This document shows positions 7,291 to 12,402 of a stretch of DNA of 12,402 bases, one piece after another; positions within the stretch are counted from its first letter, which is position 1, and every line of letters begins with the position of its first letter. Both the position numbers and the translations under genes were made by a program. The notes under the pieces are model-generated. The model did no database searches, was not told the DNA's origin, and was given only the letters and a program-made list of their open reading frames with translations. The stretch comes from Nitrospira sp. GTDB lineage: Bacteria; Nitrospirota; Nitrospiria; Nitrospirales; Nitrospiraceae. The DNA lies in contig JACOEF010000283.1 of the NCBI GenBank assembly GCA_024998705.1, forward strand, positions 1 to 12,402. The letters are read 5' to 3'.

Positions 7291-8340
7291 ATGGGAACGG
7301 TGGCCTTGGGGAAGGGGATGCCGCAGCCCTCTCCTGCGACAGCCGATAGAGAGCTCGCGCCGCGCGCGGTGCTTATCGTGGACGACGAGCCCTCCATTTG
7401 CCGTCTCCTGTCTGAGATGCTGAAACCCACCGGCCATCCGATGCTCATGGCCGGCTCGGTGACTGAAGCCCTGGCGCTTTTGAAAGCCCATCCAATCGCG
7501 GTCCTGATCGTCGATGTTCAACTGGCCGGGACTGATGGGATCGGATTCTTGCAACAAGCGCTGGATGTCGATAGTCGCCTTCTCGGCATCGTGATGACCG
7601 GGCACGGGAATATTGAGCTTGCCGTCCGCGCCATGAAATCCGGTGCGGCGGATTTCTTAACCAAACCATTTGAAGCTGAATTGGTGAGACAAGCCGTCTC
7701 GCGGCTGCTGGAACTCTATCGCCTTCGGCAAGAGAACACCGTCTTGACGCGAACCTTGATTCGATCCGGCAATATTCAGTTGCGGACGGTGCCGCTGGCG
7801 GATTTCAGTCGTGGCAACCGGCCGTTCGGAACGGACGATGTCACCGAATTCGAGCGGGGTGTGGCCGAAGGGGAGAAGCGGGCCATGGATCGGGTCTCGG
7901 CCATGCGACAACGGGAGCAGGCCCTGACGACATCGCTCATGGCGCAATTGGAGAGCAGCTGGCGGAGCCTTCACGACACGGTCGAAGAGGAAGTGGCATC
8001 GCTCTCGTTCATGATCGCACAAAAGGTGCTGCGCGACCTGGTCACCGAGAAACGCGACGTGATTGTCACCCAGGTGCGGACGGCACTCGCGCATCTGCAT
8101 GAAAGCGGGCTTGTCCGAATCCGGGTGCATCCGTCTGACGTGCCGGTGCTGGAAGCCTCACGAGCGGCGTTAAGCCAAACACCGCATGGTTCGTTGACGC
8201 TGAAGTTTGAATCCGACGCGGCCGTCAGTCCGGGTGGGTGTCTGGTGCAGGCACAGAGTCTGTTGATCGACGCGACGCTGGATACCCAACTGCTCCGACT
8301 GGGTGAGGCGTTGAGAAAGCGGGATGCCGGTGAAACTTAG
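7291..8340 (+). CDS. fliH: Receiver domain-FliH fusion, export ATPase regulator
   Basis: FliH normally has about 230 residues, binds FliI and holds the export ATPase at the C ring. This protein has 349, the extra length being an N-terminal phospho-receiver (about 26-140) with all expected residues: Asp31/Asp32, phosphoacceptor Asp75 (IVDVQL), Thr103 (VMTGHG) and Lys125 (TKPF). A helical linker follows (about 140-185), then a GxxxGxxxA run typical of FliH (Gly190, Gly194, Ala198), a coiled-coil stretch, and the FliI-binding C-terminal domain (about 225-345, with IAQKVLRDL, RVHPSDVPVL and the AVSPGGCLVQ turn at 311-320). The only Trp is Trp224, so the N-terminal Trp pair that docks Salmonella FliH to FliN is absent. 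The ATG abuts the fliG stop (GAGGAG just upstream); an in-frame ATG at 7318 is possible. The reading frame is continuous across the join. It overlaps fliI by 17 bases. Confidence 0.93.
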   Translation: MGTVALGKGMPQPSPATADRELAPRAVLIVDDEPSICRLLSEMLKPTGHPMLMAGSVTEALALLKAHPIAVLIVDVQLAGTDGIGFLQQALDVDSRLLGIVMTGHGNIELAVRAMKSGAADFLTKPFEAELVRQAVSRLLELYRLRQENTVLTRTLIRSGNIQLRTVPLADFSRGNRPFGTDDVTEFERGVAEGEKRAMDRVSAMRQREQALTTSLMAQLESSWRSLHDTVEEEVASLSFMIAQKVLRDLVTEKRDVIVTQVRTALAHLHESGLVRIRVHPSDVPVLEASRAALSQTPHGSLTLKFESDAAVSPGGCLVQAQSLLIDATLDTQLLRLGEALRKRDAGET

Positions 8341-9637
8341 TGAGCGTCTTGAACAGGTCGAACCGCTTTCTGTCACGGGTCGTGTGGCCCAGGCGGTAGG
8401 GATCGTCATCGAAGCCTCGGGCCCGTTCACATCCGTCGGAGAGATCTGTGAGATCACTCGTGAGGGCGGACACGGCGCCGTGATGGCGGAGGTCGTGGGC
8501 TTCCGCGAGGACCGTGTCCTGCTCATGCCGCTGGGTGAAATGCAGGGAATCGGACCAGGCAGCCGGGTTGTTATGAAGGGACATGTCGCGTCGGTGCCGG
8601 TCGGGCCGCAGATGTTGGGGCGAATTTTCGACGGCCTCGGGCATCCGTTGGATGGATTGCCGCCGCTGCGAACCGATGTGCGGGTTCCGTTATACGCACC
8701 TCCGTTGAATCCGCTGCATCGCTCCCGAATCACGCAACCCGTCGACCTTGGCATTCGAGCGATCAATGCGTTGCTGACCTGCGGCCAGGGCCAGAAAATC
8801 GGCGTCTTTGCCGGGTCCGGCGTGGGGAAGAGTGTGTTGTTGGGCATGATCAGCCGATATACGCAGGCCGATGTCAGGGTCATCGCCCTCGTCGGCGAAC
8901 GAGGGCGAGAAGTCAAAGAGTTCCTGGAGCGAGATCTTACTCCCGAAGCGAGGGCCCGCTCGATCGTCGTGGTCGCCACCTCGGATCAACCGCCGCTGGT
9001 TCGTATTCGAGGAGCCTTAGTGGCGACGGCCATCGCCGAGTATTTTCGTGATTGCGGCAAACATGTGCTGCTGATGATGGATTCGTTGTCGCGACTGGCC
9101 TATAGCCAGCGGGAAGTCGGCTTAGCGATCGGTGAACCCCCTACGACCAAAGGCTATACACCGTCCGTATTTGCGGTTTTGCCGAAATTGTTGGAGCGGG
9201 TCGGGCCGGCTCAAAGTGGCGGGAGTATTACCGGGTTGTATACGGTCCTGGTCGACGGCGACGACCTCAATGATCCGGTGGCGGATGCCGTGCGGTCCAT
9301 TCGTGATGGACATATCGTGCTCTCCCGTGAACTCGCAGCCCGCAACCATTTCCCAGCCATCGATATCTTGCAGAGTACGAGCCGGGTGATGCGCGACATT
9401 GTGGCTCCGGCGCATTACGCTGCCGCCCGCTTGGTCCTCGAACGGACCGCGATGTACCGGCGCTCCGAAGATCTCATCACCCTCGGTGCCTACAAACCCG
9501 GCATGAGTAAAGATTTGGACAAAGCTGTGGCTGCCCATGAGGGTATCACGGCATTCCTGCGGCAGGAGACCAAAGAGCCCGTCGGGTTATCTCAGTCTAT
9601 CGACGGCTTGCTCGCACTGGCAGGAGCGATTCGATGA
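8324..9637 (+). CDS. fliI: Flagellum-specific export ATPase FliI
   Basis: A 437-residue ATPase, normal for FliI, which forms a hexamer below the export gate and uses ATP to unload substrates from chaperones. The F1/V1-type fold shows Walker A AGSGVGKS (163-170), the catalytic-glutamate motif GERGRE (191-196, Glu192), and Walker B LLMMDSLSR (249-257). The N-terminal beta-barrel region (about 15-95) and the C-terminal helical domain (to GLLALAGAIR) are complete. SGGSITGLYTVLVDGDD and the following DAVRSIRDGHIVLSRELA are strongly conserved in FliI/YscN. The start lies 17 bases inside the fliH reading frame and has only a weak ribosome binding site, so translation is probably coupled to the FliH fusion, its binding partner. 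Its stop overlaps the fliJ start by 4 bases. Confidence 0.98.
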   Translation: MPVKLSERLEQVEPLSVTGRVAQAVGIVIEASGPFTSVGEICEITREGGHGAVMAEVVGFREDRVLLMPLGEMQGIGPGSRVVMKGHVASVPVGPQMLGRIFDGLGHPLDGLPPLRTDVRVPLYAPPLNPLHRSRITQPVDLGIRAINALLTCGQGQKIGVFAGSGVGKSVLLGMISRYTQADVRVIALVGERGREVKEFLERDLTPEARARSIVVVATSDQPPLVRIRGALVATAIAEYFRDCGKHVLLMMDSLSRLAYSQREVGLAIGEPPTTKGYTPSVFAVLPKLLERVGPAQSGGSITGLYTVLVDGDDLNDPVADAVRSIRDGHIVLSRELAARNHFPAIDILQSTSRVMRDIVAPAHYAAARLVLERTAMYRRSEDLITLGAYKPGMSKDLDKAVAAHEGITAFLRQETKEPVGLSQSIDGLLALAGAIR

Positions 9638-10074
9638 ACGTGACCGTGCTTCGTACCTATGCCATCCAACTCGAAGAAGTTGCCAAACTCGAATTGGCGG
9701 AACATGTGAGTGCGTTGCAGCAGACGATCGATCGTATGTCCATGCTGGACGCCCGCGCCAGGGGAGATGCCGACCGGTATCTCCTTCAGGTCCAGCAGGG
9801 GAGTACCGTTGCCCAGGCCTACGGCCATCTTGATGCCATGGATCAGTCTCTTGCGGCGCGGAAGAACCTTGAGCAGACACAGGCGGCCCAACAAACTCAG
9901 ATGGAACGGAAACGCAGTGAATTGCTTGAGGCCATGCAGTATCGCAAGAAACTCGATCTCCTTGATGCGCGCGCGGCACTCGAGTTGCGCCGCCGGCGGG
10001 ATCGACAAGACCAGCAATTGTTGGACGAACGGGCGTGGCGACGAAGCCCATTACAAAAGGGAGCAAGGGGATGA
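9634..10074 (+). CDS. fliJ: Flagellar export protein FliJ
   Basis: A 146-residue, almost wholly alpha-helical protein rich in Gln, Glu, Arg and Leu, with no membrane segment. FliJ is the central stalk of the FliI hexamer and also links it to FlhA. Family support is the length, the long two-helix coiled coil and the C-terminal basic/acidic pattern around residues 95-135 (RSELLEAMQYRKKLDLLDAR, then RRRRDRQDQQLLDE). FliJ proteins diverge strongly, so position directly after fliI is part of the evidence. The ATG overlaps the fliI stop as ATGA and has AGGAG at 9622-9626. The stop overlaps the ATG of the next gene in the same way, so fliI, fliJ and the motE-like gene are likely translated as a coupled block. 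Confidence 0.88.
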   Translation: MNVTVLRTYAIQLEEVAKLELAEHVSALQQTIDRMSMLDARARGDADRYLLQVQQGSTVAQAYGHLDAMDQSLAARKNLEQTQAAQQTQMERKRSELLEAMQYRKKLDLLDARAALELRRRRDRQDQQLLDERAWRRSPLQKGARG

Positions 10075-10709
10075 GTCGGATTCATCTGAGCGACGCTCGA
10101 GATCAACACAGACGGCCGGTCGCGCACATGATCCTGGCTGTGATTCTGGTCGGAGGCTTCGCGATTCCTGTGTTCGCGGAGGAGGCAACGACCGCATCTC
10201 CAGCCGAAGCCTCCAAGGAGGAATCGAAACCTGAGGCGAGCAAGAAAGAGGTGCACGGGCCGGCCGTCAGCGCGCCGCGTGAAATCCTTCAGATGCTCGA
10301 ACAGTGTAAACGTGATCTCGACAAGCGTGAGGCGGCCTTGCGTGGATCCGAGATGCACCTCCTGGAGCTCAAGGCCGAACTCGAAGAAATTGTCACCCGG
10401 CATGAACAGGCGGTGGAAGCGGAGAAAAAACGACGCCAAGCAGCCCAAGCGAAGGCGACCACTGACGCGGAGAAATCCAAGCCGAGCGCGAAGCCCGGTG
10501 GGGCGGCCAACGTCAATCAGGCGCAACTGACAAAAATCTACGAAGCCATGCCAGCTGAGGAAGCGGCCGCCCGCCTGGAGCGGATGCCGGACCGCAAAGC
10601 CGTGGAAGTGTTGCGGTTACTCAAGGGAAAATCCGCAGGCGCCATCCTCGCCGAAGTGAAACCTGATCGCGCCGCTCGACTCACCGAGCAGTTGCTCACG
10701 TCTCCGTAA
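10071..10709 (+). CDS. MotE/FlbB/YlxF-like protein with MgtE_N-like C-terminus
   Basis: A 212-residue protein with one hydrophobic segment near the N-terminus (about 18-35) ending VFA-EE, which could be a signal peptide cleaved after Ala36 or an uncleaved anchor. Then come a Glu/Lys/Ala-rich linker, a predicted coiled coil (about 68-120) and a C-terminal helical domain (about 148-212, LTKIYEAMPAEEAAARLERM and repeated short helices) of the MgtE N-terminal type. This architecture matches MotE (a chaperone of the MotC periplasmic motility protein in Sinorhizobium), spirochaete FlbB (a motor collar protein) and Bacillus YlxF, whose genes often sit between fliJ and fliK. Function here is inferred from that. 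A GTG at 10035 is in frame, but the ATG at 10071 is chosen: it overlaps the fliJ stop as ATGA and has AGGGAG about 7 bases upstream. It is the last gene before a terminator. Confidence 0.82.
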   Translation: MSRIHLSDARDQHRRPVAHMILAVILVGGFAIPVFAEEATTASPAEASKEESKPEASKKEVHGPAVSAPREILQMLEQCKRDLDKREAALRGSEMHLLELKAELEEIVTRHEQAVEAEKKRRQAAQAKATTDAEKSKPSAKPGGAANVNQAQLTKIYEAMPAEEAAARLERMPDRKAVEVLRLLKGKSAGAILAEVKPDRAARLTEQLLTSP

Positions 10710-10721
10710 CAATTGCTTCCT

Positions 10722-10747
10722 CCTGCCCGGTTATCCGGCAGGTTTTT
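10722..10747 (+). terminator. Rho-independent terminator after motE-like gene
   Basis: CCTGCC (10722-10727) pairs with GGCAGG (10737-10742), extended by GG/CC across one bulged C, around a TTAT loop, and is followed by five T (10743-10747). It lies 13 bases after the motE stop and is oriented to end the flgB-motE operon. Confidence 0.8.
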
Positions 10748-10803
10748 CCCTCGCCTCCTGCAGAATCTTCCGTATCCAAGACCCGAATCACTGTCATCCT
10801 CAT

Positions 10804-10830
10804 GAAAATCCCTTGTCAGACGGGGTTTTC
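10804..10830. other. Second hairpin before fliK promoter
   Basis: GAAAATCCC (10804-10812) pairs with GGGGTTTTC (10822-10830) over 9 positions with one T-G pair and a 9-base loop. With A-rich 5' and T-rich 3' arms it resembles a bidirectional terminator or a dyad site. It ends 14 bases before the fliK promoter -24 element. Confidence 0.4.
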
Positions 10831-10844
10831 TCGCGCCGGCTTGA

Positions 10845-10860
10845 TGGCACGGCCTTTGTA
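10845..10860 (+). promoter_or_regulatory. Sigma-54-type promoter for fliK
   Basis: TGGCACGGCCTTTGTA has a perfect -24 half (TGGCACG) and a -12 half TTGTA, with GG (10846-10847) and the -12 G (10858) at the required 10-base separation. The only departure is T for C at the -12 dinucleotide. Transcription would start near 10871, about 38 bases before the fliK ATG. This excludes an in-frame upstream GTG at 10864, which would precede the transcript. Activity is inferred. Confidence 0.65.
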
Positions 10861-10908
10861 ATAGTGTTTCATGACAGCGCACAGGTCTCGAAACGGATAG
10901 GAACATCT

Positions 10909-12402
10909 ATGGCCACCGATATGCAGTCGCTCTTCAGCGCACTTCCAAGTCAGGGTGCACAAGCCATTGTGGACAGTCGAGACCGTCCAAAACCGGCCCA
11001 CAACGCAGGGGGCTCCCGCGAGTTCGATTCGGTACTTGAACGAGCAGAGTCGCGCCAGCACATGATGCGGCAGGAACCGGTATCTGGCCGGGCAGGCGCC
11101 AAGCGTGTGTCCCCAACGGGCTCGTCACGACCTGCTTCAGTTGAGTCATCGCACCAGCAAGCCGATCGCCCCACCGCTGCAGTACAACGTGAACATCCGG
11201 CGCGTGAGCGTGACCAGGTCTGCGCGACGAAAGACTGTGTTGCCGAGAAGGAAGTGGATGACATACGCGTCGACGAAGACCCTGACGAGGCTGATGAGGC
11301 ACCCACGCAGCAGCAGGGCATGCTCCTGGCTTCGATGATGGTGACGGCACCCCTCGAAGGCATGTCCGTCGCACCGAAGGCAGACGGCTCCGATTCAGAC
11401 ACAGATTCAGACTCGCCGGTTCTTGCCGGAGAGGAGGCCGCCGCTGCGGCGACCGTCCAGAAATCCTCTACGGCTCAACCCGGCTCTATCAGTACACCAA
11501 TGGTCACTCCGGGACCAGAAGCGCTTGGCCAGGTCGCACCCGTTGTTGCCGCTCCGCATTCTGAATCAACGACGACGGCCGAAAAGGAAGCGGGCAGCCA
11601 GGAGACCATACCTCTCCCTGTGTCGTTGCAGCCTGAGAATCAGCCCCTCGCACCGGACACGAGTACAGATCACGCCGGTGTGTTGCTCAAAGACATCAAC
11701 CTTGACTCGAACACGATGAAGGCGATGCTCACCGCCGCGCCGAACAGCAAGCCGGAAGCCGGTGTCTCGGAACCAGCGGCGGCGGCTCAGGTCGATCGAC
11801 CGGCATTTCTCGAGGGACTCTCCGCGGTGACGTCTCTGAGCCGAGGACAAGACGGTGCCAACGCCGACACGTACCTGGAGAAGGAGTCACAACAGTTTTC
11901 CGATTCTGCAGCGGGGAACGATCGTTCGCTACCGGGGCAGGTGAGCGCAAACGGATCGGTGGACCGATCGCCATTTCTCGATCGCATGAACGGCATGCAA
12001 CAGCCGGCCGTTCCCTCCGACGACAGCGCGTCCGGTCGTCAGGATGCCGGACAACCGACGACGGCCCTCCGTGTTGCCGAATCCGAACGTCTGTCCGAAC
12101 TTCGGGGAACCGCGCCGGTGTCACAGAGTGTCATGCTCGAGTTGGATCCCCTGGACATGGGGCCTTTGCGGGTGCGCGTCATGATGAGCGATCAGACCGT
12201 GCATGCTCATATTCGAACGGAACACGGAGAACTGGGGCAAGGCCTGCTGCAGCAGGGACAATCGCTGGAGTCATCGCTCCGAACAACAGGCCTTGAAATG
12301 GGCATGCTTCGGGTGACGGTCGATCAGCAACAGGGGCGAAGCGATACCGCGTGGATGTTCCAGCAACAACCGGGCCGTTCCGCGATGCCCTCCGGCCCAC
12401 CG
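10909..12402 (+). CDS. fliK: Flagellar hook-length control protein FliK, 3'-partial
   Basis: One reading frame runs from the ATG at 10909 to the window edge: 498 codons with no stop, so the end is outside. FliK is secreted while the hook grows and, at the right length, makes FlhB switch from rod/hook to filament substrates. The first 390 or so residues are low-complexity, rich in Ala, Pro, Ser, Thr, Gln, Glu and Asp, including DSDTDSDS (162-169) and two Cys (105, 110). The conserved Flg_hook domain begins near residue 405: LELDPLDMGPLRVRV (410-424), then a helix QGLLQQGQSLESSLRTTGLE, then MLRVTVDQQ. That is the usual substrate-switch fold, so identification rests on the C-terminus. GGATAGGA at about 10895-10902 is a fair ribosome binding site. 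It follows a terminator and has its own sigma-54-type promoter, unlike the genes before it. Confidence 0.9.
   Translation, partial: MATDMQSLFSALPSQGAQAIVDSRDRPKPAHNAGGSREFDSVLERAESRQHMMRQEPVSGRAGAKRVSPTGSSRPASVESSHQQADRPTAAVQREHPARERDQVCATKDCVAEKEVDDIRVDEDPDEADEAPTQQQGMLLASMMVTAPLEGMSVAPKADGSDSDTDSDSPVLAGEEAAAAATVQKSSTAQPGSISTPMVTPGPEALGQVAPVVAAPHSESTTTAEKEAGSQETIPLPVSLQPENQPLAPDTSTDHAGVLLKDINLDSNTMKAMLTAAPNSKPEAGVSEPAAAAQVDRPAFLEGLSAVTSLSRGQDGANADTYLEKESQQFSDSAAGNDRSLPGQVSANGSVDRSPFLDRMNGMQQPAVPSDDSASGRQDAGQPTTALRVAESERLSELRGTAPVSQSVMLELDPLDMGPLRVRVMMSDQTVHAHIRTEHGELGQGLLQQGQSLESSLRTTGLEMGMLRVTVDQQQGRSDTAWMFQQQPGRSAMPSGPP

Noticed and set aside
7339..7347. GCCGATAG resembling the -10 box of a sigma-28 flagellar promoter
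   Set aside because: No TAAA-type -35 element at the required distance upstream, and it lies inside the coding sequence of the receiver domain.
8851..8860. GCCGATAT resembling a sigma-28 -10 box within fliI
   Set aside because: No matching -35 element and the site is internal to a strongly conserved coding region.
8170..8979. Antisense ORF (269 codons) opposite the fliH/fliI junction
   Set aside because: Fully shadowed by two well-supported genes, composition dominated by Ser/Thr/Arg/Pro, no start signal seen.
10035..10070. GTG start extending the motE-like gene by 12 residues
   Set aside because: The ATG at 10071 has a better ribosome binding site, the ATGA overlap with fliJ and places the hydrophobic segment normally.
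11105..11719. Two short + strand ORFs (11105-11338 and 11423-11719) inside fliK
   Set aside because: They are in a different frame from the continuous fliK frame, have Arg-rich random-like products and no ribosome binding sites.
1..12402. CRISPR arrays, tRNA or rRNA genes, insertion sequences
   Set aside because: No regularly spaced repeats, cloverleaf-like sequences, terminal inverted repeats or transposase-like ORFs were seen; the window is compact flagellar coding sequence.

Overview
This window is part of a flagellar gene cluster from a Gram-negative, GC-rich bacterium. All supported genes are on the + strand. The layout is: a TPR-type protein (5' end outside the window), a soluble histidine kinase, an NtrC-family sigma-54 activator, then flgB, flgC, fliE, fliF, fliG, a receiver-FliH fusion, fliI, fliJ, a motE-like gene and fliK (3' end outside the window). 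The FlrB/FlrC-like regulatory pair and two sigma-54-type promoters point to a polar-flagellum type hierarchy. The layout would suit Nitrospirota or a related diderm lineage, but nothing seen here fixes the taxon.

Positions 1-3270 hold the regulatory block: TPR protein, kinase and activator, joined by two 4-base ATGA stop/start overlaps, so probably one message whose promoter lies upstream. Positions 3271-3438 are non-coding and carry a sigma-54-type promoter (3385-3400) with a perfect 6-bp-arm palindrome just upstream. Positions 3439-10709 form the main structural operon: proximal rod (FlgB, FlgC), MS-ring/rod adapter (FliE), MS ring (FliF), rotor (FliG), export ATPase complex (FliH fusion, FliI, FliJ) and a MotE/FlbB/YlxF-like protein. 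From fliG to motE the genes abut or overlap. A clear intrinsic terminator (10722-10747) follows motE. A second sigma-54-type promoter (10845-10860) then drives fliK, which stays open to the window edge. Its two ends are missing from a simple ORF listing because it has no stop codon here.

The standout is the gene at 7291-8340. It encodes an apparently intact phospho-receiver domain (Asp31, Asp32, Asp75, Thr103, Lys125) fused to the N-terminus of FliH, the regulator of the flagellar export ATPase. A kinase with no membrane segment and a second receiver protein are encoded in the same window, so phosphorylation could act on the export machine directly as well as on transcription. That link is an inference; the fusion itself is seen in the sequence.
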